From positions 141,765-205,764 of the forward strand of contig JABCTZ010000003.1 in NCBI GenBank assembly GCA_018238155.1: 64,000 bases of DNA, read 5' to 3'. This DNA is from Candidatus Heimdallarchaeota archaeon. Its GTDB lineage: Archaea; Asgardarchaeota; Heimdallarchaeia; JABLTI01. Positions within the stretch are counted from its first letter, which is position 1. Each line of letters opens with the position of its first letter. Of this stretch, positions 1-8,594 are shown one piece after another. Below the pieces are notes generated by a model that was not told the DNA's origin, searched no databases, and worked only from the letters and a program-made list of their open reading frames with translations. A program made the translations under genes and the position numbers.

Positions 1-420
1 TGGCTCATAATTGTTATATCAATTTTGCTTCTGACTTTGACGTTATATCTTAGTATGAGGTTTGTCACTGGTCGTAAGAAATTAACATTCGGATATTTCC
101 TTAGAATATTCCTTATTTCAATTGTTCTTCTAATTGGTCTTGTTGCAGTTGCAGAAGCTATTGCTCAAGTATTAAATTTAGGATACCATTTTGCACCAAT
201 GTTTTACATATTGATGACAATGGGTTTCATTCTAATAATAAGATACTTCCTAACAAATTCTACTGTTATACCATACCATGAAGGATCATCAGATAAATAT
301 TGGCAATGGTCAATGTGGGTAACTTTGATATCCATAATATTATTGTTCATAATTGCTTTCCTTGTTGAACTTATATCTGGTTTAATTATAGATCCGCCCT
401 TGACTCTAATCACTTTCTAA
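1..420 (+). CDS. Integral membrane protein, 5' truncated by window edge
   Basis: The reading frame is open from base 1, so the start lies outside the window; the first visible TTG at 25 falls inside a hydrophobic segment and is unlikely to be the true start. About 139 residues remain and form roughly four hydrophobic segments, separated by short basic or polar turns (RFVTGRKK, then IPYHEGSSDKYWQW). I recognise no family and see no catalytic motif. The gene ends just before a strong hairpin plus T-run, so it is probably the last gene of a unit that begins upstream. Confidence 0.7.
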   Translation, partial: WLIIVISILLLTLTLYLSMRFVTGRKKLTFGYFLRIFLISIVLLIGLVAVAEAIAQVLNLGYHFAPMFYILMTMGFILIIRYFLTNSTVIPYHEGSSDKYWQWSMWVTLISIILLFIIAFLVELISGLIIDPPLTLITF

Positions 421-431
421 GAAATTAACAT

Positions 432-466
432 AAAAAAGGGATTTCCCTTTTTTCTATTCTTTTTTT
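432..466 (+). terminator. Hairpin plus T-tract terminator
   Basis: An inverted repeat, AAAAAAGGG followed after a short loop by CCCTTTTTT, lies 11 bases after the stop of the membrane protein and is followed by a second run of T at 461-466. This fits archaeal T-rich termination. Confidence 0.6.
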
Positions 467-564
467 CAAACAATTTTTTTATATCTAATTGAGAAATAAC
501 TTTTAGACTATACAAAACGATTAAAAGTCTTGAAAATGTAATTAAAATTGGAAGGTAATTAAAT

Positions 565-984
565 TTGAGCGACACAGATAACAATCCAAATACTATTTTA
601 GATGCTACATTATTGGTTTTGGATTCAGGTGAATTACTTTGGTCCCCGAATCGTGGGCACCAGGATAAATGGGAAGGAGATGTTTTATTCTCAGGATTAA
701 TGGTTGCATTAAATCAGATGTTTTCATCAATATATGGTGACAACATTTTTACCATCCAAAGCAAAAATCAAATGTCAATTATTGTTATGTATTCCAATCC
801 TGATAATAATTGGCATCTTGTTGCTCGAAGTAGCTATACAGAAAAAACAGCTATTTATGATTTGGTTGAAGAATTAGGTGAAACTCTTTCAATAGGCTTA
901 GGAGACACTCTTTCTCAAGATTCAGCAAATTTGGATATGATTGATTATGTTATTGATAATGTTATCAGTTCCTTTTCGGGATGA
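565..984 (+). CDS. Small alpha/beta protein, possibly longin/roadblock-like
   Basis: A 139-residue soluble protein. The TTG start at 565 is chosen because GGAAGG lies 9 bases upstream. The pattern is strand-rich at the N-terminus (DATLLVLDSGELLWSP), then a helix (LFSGLMVALNQMFSSIYG), then further strands (MSIIVMYSN, WHLVARSS) and a final helix. That order resembles the beta-beta-alpha-beta-beta-beta-alpha layout of longin or roadblock/LC7 domains, which are common small GTPase partners in Asgard archaea. This assignment is an inference from the pattern only. There is no transmembrane segment. It stands alone between two intergenic gaps. Confidence 0.6.
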   Translation: MSDTDNNPNTILDATLLVLDSGELLWSPNRGHQDKWEGDVLFSGLMVALNQMFSSIYGDNIFTIQSKNQMSIIVMYSNPDNNWHLVARSSYTEKTAIYDLVEELGETLSIGLGDTLSQDSANLDMIDYVIDNVISSFSG

Positions 985-1164
985 GTGAAATTTAATTCCA
1001 ATCCTTTAGTTACCATCCAGAAATCATTTTTCTATTTTGGTTTTGCCATAGTGATAACCAAATGATTTTAAACTCAATTCAAATAATAATACTAAACACG
1101 GTGAAATTCTCAATTGTAGTGTTTCTATTCTAACAATTGAATGTTAAACTGGAGGTCTATGAAA

Positions 1165-1794
1165 ATGTCGGAAGATCAACCACCAAAAACACCTGAAGTA
1201 GAAATGGAAGAACCAGTAAAAGAAGAAGACTCTGCTGAATTAAAACAAAAAATTTCAGAACTTGAAAGAACCTTAGCTGATAAAGATTCAGAATTAACAA
1301 AGAAAGAGGCAGAAATTTCTCCACTTGCAGACAAAGTAAAGAAATTTGAAGATGAAGCTGCAAGTAAGGACGAGAAAATTTCTAAATTTAATGATGAACT
1401 CAAGGATCTTAAATCTGTAGATGCGGAAAATAAAGAAAAAGTCAAAGGTTTAGAACATCGATTATCCCAAAAAGAACTCGAAATTACTCGCTTAGAGGGA
1501 TCTGTTGAAGATTTAAGCATTGCAAAGAAGAAAATTGAAGATCTTCAAAAAGAATATAAAAAACTTGAAGAGGAAATGAGATCACTTACTAAACTCTTTG
1601 AAAATGAACCCCGATATACAATTCTCAAGGATCTTGATGAATTCGGTGAAATGCGTATGAATCAAGTTGCTATGAAAGCGGGAGTTGCTCCTGTCCAAGC
1701 TAAAAAATGGCTTGAAGAGCTTGAGCGCGCCGGTTTAGTTGAAATTCATGATGAAGGTCGAGACAGTAATCCTCTCGTATCTAAAAAGAAATAA
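1165..1794 (+). CDS. Coiled-coil protein with C-terminal winged-helix-like domain
   Basis: The start is set at ATG 1165 because GGAGGT (1151-1156) lies 8 bases upstream; an in-frame ATG at 1141 precedes the SD and ATG 1159 is too close. Residues ~15-150 are a highly charged heptad-like coiled coil (many E, K, L). The last ~60 residues (ILKDLDEFGEMRMNQVAMKA, then VQAKKWLEELERAGLVEI) look like a winged helix, a DNA- or protein-binding fold. It has no membrane segment or enzyme motif. The design suggests a nucleoid, scaffold or division-associated role, but no family is recognised. Confidence 0.75.
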   Translation: MSEDQPPKTPEVEMEEPVKEEDSAELKQKISELERTLADKDSELTKKEAEISPLADKVKKFEDEAASKDEKISKFNDELKDLKSVDAENKEKVKGLEHRLSQKELEITRLEGSVEDLSIAKKKIEDLQKEYKKLEEEMRSLTKLFENEPRYTILKDLDEFGEMRMNQVAMKAGVAPVQAKKWLEELERAGLVEIHDEGRDSNPLVSKKK

Positions 1795-1999
1795 TCTAAA
1801 CTAGAATTTGTTCCTAGTTGATTTCTTTTTTTAAATTTTTTTAACTTTAAAATAGCTTTTTCTGATGTCATTCAATTTTCTTTGAACGTTAAATAATCAG
1901 ATAAAAGCAATTATTAAGTAGTAATCTTATAATAATCTGTTATTAGCATTTAGCAAATCAAATTTGAAAGATTAAAATTTGGAGGCAATTCTTTCTTAG

Positions 2000-4330
2000 A
2001 TGACCCCCTTACTTATTTCAAGGAAAAAAGTGATTGCTATCACATCAATTATTATTATCTTCCTTACTGGGCAAGTTATTGGAACCTCCATAAATCAATG
2101 TGATTCTCTTTATCATGATGATTATAATGTCTCAGATGAGGATTTAATCAATCAAATTAAATTTGCTACAACCTCACTAACTTCACTTTATAATGAAAAG
2201 GAAGGTCTTTTTGTCTGGAATGTGCAGGATCCATATAATCTTTCTCAATTTGGTGATTTAAGCGATTTAACAAATGGTGGGGAAGGTTTTGAAGTCTTAG
2301 ATGGCGAATTGTGGCTTAATGGCTTAGCACAAGATGTATCGTTACAGTATCTATTATTGAAGAATTATGTTTCAACCTCATTACAGTTTATTGGAACAAT
2401 AGATGAACATCGAGAGTTCAATCGCGAATGGATTTTCATGACATATGAAATTATTCATTCTTTGTATTATAATGTAGCCAATAGTGATTTCTTATTGAGC
2501 GTTTTAAATGCTTTATCTGTTAATGATGACACATTTGGAGAATATTGGAATGTATTAATTCGTACAAAATATAATTCTTTTATCCAAGAAGAAATTTCTT
2601 TATTATGTGATACACTTGTTTTAGGCTCAAAGATTCTTCGAGCAGCTGAATTTATGCCTTACTTTAATTTCTACGAAAAATCAATTCTTCTTGTTTTATC
2701 TAATCAGATAAGTAACTGGTGGAAAGCTATCAATAGATATACTCTATATGATCCTGATTTTGCTATTGCAGGTATAGGTTTATCCAAAATTCACAGTAAA
2801 TATCAAAAGTGGATTGATTGGCGGGCATTCAAAGAATTAGCTACAAATGGTAGTTTTACAACTACAGATATTTTTACTTCTGAACATGAAGACTTACAAA
2901 GGCTTATCTTTACTTCTCCACAAATTGCTAATATTTATCTCGAACAAATCGAAAAAGCAAATGCAAAACAGTCATATGGTTGGGATGATAATCGACATCA
3001 TTATGCTGAAATATCTGATTCCTTGGCTAAAGGAATTTACAATGAAATAATAAATTCCTATTATGAACATATTTTCTACGTTCGTGATCATGTAATTTAT
3101 GTCTTTAATCCTCAATACAATGATAGTTGGACTCCATTACCTGATAGATTTCAAGGATATTCATATTATTCGGGAGAATATTTCATTGATTCTCAAGGTT
3201 CAGAAAATGATTTTTATGCCTATCGTAATGATAACTCTCCATTAAAAATCACTGGCACACGAACTTATCAAGGTGCAGGTGATATTAGAGGTCTAATGGA
3301 TGTTTATACATTACTTTCTCATTCCTTTACTAATGATGACTACTTACAAGATTTTGAAAAGAAATCTTTCGAAATATTGATACAAATAGTAAATGCTCAA
3401 AGAAGTGATCATGCATTTGTTTTCAGCCCATATTTTGGTTCTGCACTAGATGAAAGCGTGGTTCTTAATCCTTTGATAAATGATGCTCAAATCATCAATC
3501 CAAACGTTTTACCTGAAGGTATTGACCAGTTTACTGGTACAATGTCTGTAATGGAATTTTTACTTGAAGCACAATCTGATTTGACTATTTTCGGCACAGA
3601 AGAAATGAATTATTTAAATGATAAATTACAAAGTACAATTCTATCCATTACAGAATTATTTGAGTTAATGACTCATAAATCAACCATGGGTATCCCCAAA
3701 CAAACAATTCTTGGAAATTCTAATCCACAAGAGCATGAAACTCACTATTATAGTGCAGAAAACATTCTCGTTAAGATCAACTTTTTTGATTCATTAACAA
3801 ATGAAATCTTATTACCTGACTGGCTTGAAAATTATAATACTTATACATTCCTTGGTACTTCTTTCATTTATCAATGGGATTATCTAACTCTACTTAAAGA
3901 TGCCTTCCTAAATTTGAAGGATCCTGCTATTGTTACTCCATTATTTGACTCACTAGTTCTCTTCAGTGAAGATTTCTTACAAGATGAACAGTATCAACTT
4001 CTTTCAATTTGTGAAGCAAAAGATGCAATTGCACGAACACTCTTTACTGAAGCACTAGTAGATAGTAGTATAATTTTGAGTGACCAAACCGGCATTTATG
4101 GCAATGCAATTCCTTACAAATATCGGTCTGAGGTTTCTCCTGTGACCAATGTTTTTGCAGCTGAAACACCACAACGTGTATCTGCCTTGATTTTATCAAT
4201 CCTACCTTCCCTTGCTGATATCACAGAAGTTATTTCAAATCCAATCAATCAAATAGTTATTTTTGGTTTTGCTTGTGGTGTAATAATGACGATTGTAGTT
4301 ATCTATATTCGACGACCAAAGCACCAGTAA
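2000..4330 (+). CDS. Large extracellular membrane-anchored protein, function unknown
   Basis: 776 residues. A hydrophobic N-terminal segment (VIAITSIIIIFLTGQVIG) acts as signal peptide or anchor, and a C-terminal segment (IVIFGFACGVIMTIVVIYI) is followed by a short basic tail, so most of the protein should face outside. The ectodomain is rich in helices and aromatic residues, with repeated helix-turn-helix-like stretches (GDIRGLMDVYTLLSHSF, GTMSVMEFLLEAQSDL). This may be an alpha/alpha-toroid as in some glycosidases and lyases, but I see no diagnostic catalytic motif. GGAGG lies 14 bases before the ATG, a long spacing. It is monocistronic, with >100-base gaps on both sides. Confidence 0.7.
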   Translation: MTPLLISRKKVIAITSIIIIFLTGQVIGTSINQCDSLYHDDYNVSDEDLINQIKFATTSLTSLYNEKEGLFVWNVQDPYNLSQFGDLSDLTNGGEGFEVLDGELWLNGLAQDVSLQYLLLKNYVSTSLQFIGTIDEHREFNREWIFMTYEIIHSLYYNVANSDFLLSVLNALSVNDDTFGEYWNVLIRTKYNSFIQEEISLLCDTLVLGSKILRAAEFMPYFNFYEKSILLVLSNQISNWWKAINRYTLYDPDFAIAGIGLSKIHSKYQKWIDWRAFKELATNGSFTTTDIFTSEHEDLQRLIFTSPQIANIYLEQIEKANAKQSYGWDDNRHHYAEISDSLAKGIYNEIINSYYEHIFYVRDHVIYVFNPQYNDSWTPLPDRFQGYSYYSGEYFIDSQGSENDFYAYRNDNSPLKITGTRTYQGAGDIRGLMDVYTLLSHSFTNDDYLQDFEKKSFEILIQIVNAQRSDHAFVFSPYFGSALDESVVLNPLINDAQIINPNVLPEGIDQFTGTMSVMEFLLEAQSDLTIFGTEEMNYLNDKLQSTILSITELFELMTHKSTMGIPKQTILGNSNPQEHETHYYSAENILVKINFFDSLTNEILLPDWLENYNTYTFLGTSFIYQWDYLTLLKDAFLNLKDPAIVTPLFDSLVLFSEDFLQDEQYQLLSICEAKDAIARTLFTEALVDSSIILSDQTGIYGNAIPYKYRSEVSPVTNVFAAETPQRVSALILSILPSLADITEVISNPINQIVIFGFACGVIMTIVVIYIRRPKHQ

Positions 4331-4461
4331 AATGACATAATTGAAAGTAAAAAACCCTTTTCATTATTAATTTCCATAATAACATCTGACCTAAAATTTA
4401 TAAACAATATAAACCTTATTAGTTTAATAGTGTCCACTTAACATGTTAGGAGCAAAGTCAA

Positions 4462-4992
4462 TTGCAGTCATTTCAAAATGAAATAAATAGTTTTCTGAAA
4501 AATATCACCGAAGCTCGTAAATCTTCTTCAATTGATTTACTAAGATTAGATGATACTACATTGGCGGTTGTTGGATTACAATCAATTAAAATCTTAACTG
4601 ATACTCAAAAAGAGATGGTTGAATTATTGTTAGATAATCCAAGATCAGGAGCACAACTTGCTAAATTGACTAAGAAGACTCCCCAATTTATTTCAAAAAT
4701 AATGAAGACTCTAATCAAATACCAGCTTGTAGATCATATTCCAGCACCCTTTGGTCCTTCAAAATTCTATACCTTGAAAGCAAATATTCTTGGTACAGAG
4801 AAAATTGGAGTGATGAAAGGTAAAACAATCCCCTCTGAGCTTGAAGAAGAAATTGAACGCAGGGGAGTATTTGGAAATTTAATGTCACTATCATTTCATG
4901 AAATATTAAACATGATCAGGGAACTTGACGAAAGCGAAAAACAAAAAGTCCTCGACTATATTATAGAATATACTCAAGTCGTGGAGGATTAA
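4462..4992 (+). CDS. Winged helix-turn-helix transcriptional regulator
   Basis: 176 residues from a TTG start supported by TAGGAG nine bases upstream. Residues ~45-110 form a MarR/TrmB-like winged helix: MVELLLDNPRSGAQLAKLTK, then a recognition helix (PQFISKIMKTLIKYQLVDHI) and a wing (GPSKFYTLK). The C-terminal ~55 residues are helical and acidic and could dimerise. The same-frame stop is immediately followed by the membrane protein at 4996/5047, and the SD for that gene lies inside this gene's last codons, so the two are probably cotranscribed. Ligand and targets are unknown. Confidence 0.75.
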   Translation: MQSFQNEINSFLKNITEARKSSSIDLLRLDDTTLAVVGLQSIKILTDTQKEMVELLLDNPRSGAQLAKLTKKTPQFISKIMKTLIKYQLVDHIPAPFGPSKFYTLKANILGTEKIGVMKGKTIPSELEEEIERRGVFGNLMSLSFHEILNMIRELDESEKQKVLDYIIEYTQVVED

Positions 4993-5046
4993 TCGCTGAA
5001 CGACAAACGACCTACATCGGCCAAAAAACCAGTCTTCACAAAAATT

Positions 5047-5781
5047 GTGAAGGAATCACTAAAATCGATCATCTTAAGCGGCGAGAGCCAACTGGATAAG
5101 TTCGTTTCTCACCGCGTCCTATATTTTCTTGGTTTTCTAACTGGTTGGGATCCTAGAATTTTTTCCATAGAATTGTTGCCAATAAGTTACTTTTTAATTT
5201 GGTCAATTGTTCTTTTTGCTCTGAATGAAATTTATTTTGCTCTGATTTTTCTAATTTCAGGGTTTTTAATATTCATCTATTTTATCTTACTTCATACTGT
5301 TATCTCATCTTGGGATAGAATTAGACGTTGGCTTATTCGTAAGGCTCGAAAACGAGGGGGAGTAAAAAATTTGACTCTAGAAGACATCAAATTTTTATTG
5401 ATATACACGCGAAAAGTATTTGGTGTAAAAACTGAAGTCGCTTCCCAAAACGGAAAACCATTTTCTGAAGAAAATCTTCGTAAATTGTTACAGCATCACA
5501 AATATTGGCAAAAAATATTAACTGTATTAGTTATTTTTGTTCTTTTTATTTTGACTGGTTTGGGGATTTATGGTGTTGTCATAGAAGCAAATATCTTGAA
5601 TTGGTTGAAGGATTGGTGGTATTTTATACCTGCACTTTTTTCAATTATTCTTATAGGCATTATTGGATTGGTAATTTCAAAGTCTAAAATTAGAGCTACA
5701 ATAAATAACATCCCGACAGATAAATTCGATGAGGTTCTAAGAATTTTGAACGACTTTGAAGTTTTTGGTGGAAAGAAATAA
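5047..5781 (+). CDS. Multi-pass membrane protein, function unknown
   Basis: 244 residues from GTG 5047. Two hydrophobic segments near the N-terminus are followed by a basic cytosolic stretch (WDRIRRWLIRKARKRGG) and a soluble loop, then two more hydrophobic segments and a C-terminal tail. No family is recognised. No SD precedes GTG 5047. A perfect GGAGG at 4983-4987 instead sits 8 bases before an in-frame CTG at 4996, which would add 17 residues (NDKRPTSAKKPVFTKIV follows the initiator). The real start may therefore be CTG 4996. It probably forms an operon with the upstream regulator. Confidence 0.7.
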   Translation: MKESLKSIILSGESQLDKFVSHRVLYFLGFLTGWDPRIFSIELLPISYFLIWSIVLFALNEIYFALIFLISGFLIFIYFILLHTVISSWDRIRRWLIRKARKRGGVKNLTLEDIKFLLIYTRKVFGVKTEVASQNGKPFSEENLRKLLQHHKYWQKILTVLVIFVLFILTGLGIYGVVIEANILNWLKDWWYFIPALFSIILIGIIGLVISKSKIRATINNIPTDKFDEVLRILNDFEVFGGKK

Positions 5782-5798
5782 AAAAAAGAACGTTCAAG

Positions 5799-6248
5799 TT
5801 ATTCTTTCTTCTTTTTCCATTCAACCATATCTTCTATTGTTACAAAACCTTTTTTTTGAGTTAATTCGGACAAAACCAAATTCACTCTTGCTCTATCTAT
5901 ATTTTCGAAAAAATTTTTACTCTTTGGTTCTGAATAGAATTCAAATAAAGGTAATATTGCTCTTTCATCACCAAATTTTCCCAGAGCAATGGCTGCATTT
6001 CTTCTTGTTTCAACATCAGAATCCGTTTCAATTGCCTTGTTCAAAGCTTCAATTGCATCTTCATTTTCAATTCTCCCCAATGCTACTGCAGCACGTCTTC
6101 TAACACTGCTTTCAGAATCGTTTAATAAAACATGTTCAAGATGTTGTATTGCACTTGCATCTTGAGCTAATGCTAGATTATCAACCGCTTTCTCTCGTAC
6201 TGTTTTCTTCCTGCTCTTAAGATCTGCCAGATTTTTTTTCAAAACCAT
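5799..6248 (-). CDS. HEAT-repeat (PBS-lyase-like) protein
   Basis: 149 residues. Three to four ~31-residue HEAT-like repeats are visible, with the classic pattern of Arg-rich turn then AAxALG: ESSVRRRAAVALGRIENEDA and VETRRNAAIALGKFGDERA. Such alpha-solenoids scaffold protein-protein contacts; some members of the group modify phycobilins in cyanobacteria, but that role is not expected here. The start ATG at 6248 has AGGAAG upstream. It lies 25 bases downstream of the HAD hydrolase gene on the same strand, so it is probably cotranscribed. It is convergent with the membrane protein ending at 5781. Confidence 0.85.
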   Translation of the reverse strand: MVLKKNLADLKSRKKTVREKAVDNLALAQDASAIQHLEHVLLNDSESSVRRRAAVALGRIENEDAIEALNKAIETDSDVETRRNAAIALGKFGDERAILPLFEFYSEPKSKNFFENIDRARVNLVLSELTQKKGFVTIEDMVEWKKKKE

Positions 6249-6273
6249 AATTTTGACTTCCTATTAAATATGA

Positions 6274-7023
6274 TTAAATAGGATCCCCATGTAGTTTTTT
6301 CTGTTCTAATTGATGAAGCCAATCAGTAATTATTTGTAATAATTCATGTGGATTATTAATAATATGATCTGCATCCAAATCATCAATTACAGAGAAACCC
6401 CAAGATACTCCTACCGTTTTCAAGTTATTTATTTTTCCCAGATAAATATCAAATTGCGTATCTCCAATGAACACTCCGTTTGTAATTTGTTTATCTTCTA
6501 GAAAAATTTTAAAGCTCTTTTCTTTATTTTTGTGATCCGTAATTACTGTCTCAAAAACATTTGGAATGCCAAATTGGGTCAGTATTTTTTCTCGCTTTTC
6601 TGGAGAATTAAGTTCAGTGTCGTGTGTTACAATAGCCATTTTAACCTTAGCTATTTTTTGTATTTTTATTAGAACTTCTGGAATACCCTCAAAAGCCTTA
6701 GCATTTTTCCGAAATTCCTCTAGACGAACCTTATCGAATCTTTTCCGTCCTCCTAAAATGAATTTTAAAGGGTTCATTTTATATTTTAATAATATCTTAA
6801 TTTTACTTGATTTTGGAAAATCATTGTACAAGTATTTAACTTGCTGAGGGGGAAAATCTCTCCCCAAGTATTTTGAATAAGTATTTGATAATGCATTAAT
6901 TGTATCTATTAGTGTCCCTGAATAATCAAAAAAAATCCAAGGAGTATCATTTACACTTGTGTTCTGGTTTTTTGTAATTGATTCATTTAATTTCTTAGTT
7001 TTTACTTTTTCTTTAACAGACAA
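6274..7023 (-). CDS. HAD-superfamily hydrolase with variant motif I
   Basis: 249 residues from a TTG start. It follows the phosphoglycolate phosphatase-like HAD layout: motif I FFDYSGTLID at residues 32-40, a helical cap, motif II AIVTHDT, a candidate motif III Lys after it, and motif IV VFIGDTQFD. These enzymes are usually Mg-dependent phosphatases acting on small phosphorylated metabolites. Motif I reads D-Y-S-G-T, so the second Asp (the usual acid/base) is Ser, as in HAD branches that are not ordinary phosphatases. The first ~28 residues are a polar extension. It is followed closely by the HEAT-repeat gene. The substrate is unknown. Confidence 0.85.
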   Translation of the reverse strand: MSVKEKVKTKKLNESITKNQNTSVNDTPWIFFDYSGTLIDTINALSNTYSKYLGRDFPPQQVKYLYNDFPKSSKIKILLKYKMNPLKFILGGRKRFDKVRLEEFRKNAKAFEGIPEVLIKIQKIAKVKMAIVTHDTELNSPEKREKILTQFGIPNVFETVITDHKNKEKSFKIFLEDKQITNGVFIGDTQFDIYLGKINNLKTVGVSWGFSVIDDLDADHIINNPHELLQIITDWLHQLEQKKLHGDPI

Positions 7024-7176
7024 ATTGTTTCACCATTCGTTATGCTATTTCAATAGATAAAATCAGCTTCGTTATATTTCAAATAAAGTTTCGCTTTGTG
7101 TAATTATATCTATATATTTGGTAATTTTTTCTACTTACTTTTGGTAGTTTATAAAGAAAACAACCCGTGGGATAAT

Positions 7177-8532
7177 TTGAGAATAAAGAAGAGTGTGAAT
7201 ACTTTGGTTATTAAGAAAAATGAAGACACAGATATTGAGCAATTTATTGCTAAAAATGCCAAAAAATACGGCATCCCAAAAGTAGCACTAAAAGCTTTGA
7301 AGGGTTTCGGGATTTTTGATGCACGAGTACTTAGTGTACTGACCGAAACAGAAATTGGTGAGATTCCTGATGTTAGTGAGAAAACTGCTTTAGCATTGGT
7401 ACGAGCAGCAGATGATAGTTTTAGAGGACCACTTTTTCAGAAAGCATCAGAGCAATCTGAAAGATTCCTCAACAAACGAAAACATTTCACTACGGGTTCA
7501 GAAGTTTTCGATGAACTCTTAGGTGGAAATGGTATGCCTACAAGCGCTATAATTGAAATTAATGGTGAGTATCGTACTGGAAAAACTCAAACATGCCTTA
7601 CTTGTGCAGTTACTGCTCAGCTTCCAGAAGACAAGGGAGGTCTAGGAAGACCAGTTATCTATATTGATACAGAGAATTCATTTCAAGCTGAACATCTCCT
7701 TGGTATTGGCAAAAGGTTTGGTTTTGAACCTGACGAATTATTAGATAATATTTTTGTTGTCCAAGCAGAACAATTACGCTATCTTGATCAAGCTATTGAT
7801 AGATTACCTGGTTATGTTCAAGCCTTGGATCCCGGATTAATAATTATTGATTCACTTATGGCTCCTTTTAGAAATGAGTTCCATCAATTAAATCTCCTCG
7901 CAGTACGACAGAAGAAAATTGGGAAACTCATTGGTTTACTGAAGAGAATAGCTATTGCCTTTAATACAACCGTTATTTTCACCAATCAAGTTATGGCGAA
8001 TATTGGCTTTTCTGGAAAATTCGTTCCTGTAAAAGCTACTGGTGGTCATGTTATTGCTCATGCTTCTGATATTAGAATTTTCATGAAGAAACTTAAAGGT
8101 AATTTACGAAGGGCAAAAATCGATGATTGTGCTTGGTTGCCTGCAGAGGAAGCGGAATTTTTCATTACAAATGCCGGAATATCTGATGAGGAAACCATTT
8201 CATTAGATGGATCTAAGAAAAAAGCTGCTGTAAATAAGGATCTTGAACCGGAATTAAAGGTAGAAGCTCCACTACTTGCGGGAATAAAAGAAGTTACTGA
8301 ACAAAAGAAAGCACAAGCTAAAGCAAAGAAAAAGGAGAAAACAGTTGATAAAGAAGCAGCTCTCAAAGAGGATCTAAAAGAAAAGCAGAAAGAAGAAATC
8401 TTAGAGCACCCTCTATCTGATCTAGCTGATAACATGAAGGAGCTTGAGGAAATTGAAACACAATCAGAAGAAAAGATAAAACCAAAGACCAAATCTCCCT
8501 CAACAGCAAAAAAGTCAAAAGTACCTGCATAG
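7177..8532 (+). CDS. radA: RadA recombinase with long charged C-terminal tail
   Basis: Archaeal RecA/Rad51 homologue that coats ssDNA and catalyses ATP-dependent strand exchange. Visible are an N-terminal helix-hairpin-helix domain (GIPKVALKALKGFGIFDARV), a Walker A GEYRTGKTQ (~residue 130), a Walker B LIIIDSLMAPFRNEF (~221), and the C-terminal core segment with LPAEEAEFFITNAGI. The core ends near residue 340, then about 100 extra residues rich in K, E and A follow. The family normally stops soon after the core. The start is uncertain: TTG 7177, GTG 7195 or TTG 7204 are candidates, and the open frame back to 7096 encodes an unlikely hydrophobic stretch. Confidence 0.93.
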   Translation: MRIKKSVNTLVIKKNEDTDIEQFIAKNAKKYGIPKVALKALKGFGIFDARVLSVLTETEIGEIPDVSEKTALALVRAADDSFRGPLFQKASEQSERFLNKRKHFTTGSEVFDELLGGNGMPTSAIIEINGEYRTGKTQTCLTCAVTAQLPEDKGGLGRPVIYIDTENSFQAEHLLGIGKRFGFEPDELLDNIFVVQAEQLRYLDQAIDRLPGYVQALDPGLIIIDSLMAPFRNEFHQLNLLAVRQKKIGKLIGLLKRIAIAFNTTVIFTNQVMANIGFSGKFVPVKATGGHVIAHASDIRIFMKKLKGNLRRAKIDDCAWLPAEEAEFFITNAGISDEETISLDGSKKKAAVNKDLEPELKVEAPLLAGIKEVTEQKKAQAKAKKKEKTVDKEAALKEDLKEKQKEEILEHPLSDLADNMKELEEIETQSEEKIKPKTKSPSTAKKSKVPA

Positions 8533-8594
8533 AAAAACTTGAGGAAATAAAACAAAATCAATCTTCAACCAATGAAATCTCTCGAGAGTTACCT

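Noticed and set aside
5756..6103. Plus-strand ORF overlapping the HEAT-repeat gene
   Set aside because: Leu/Phe/Gln-rich antisense shadow of the minus-strand HEAT repeats.
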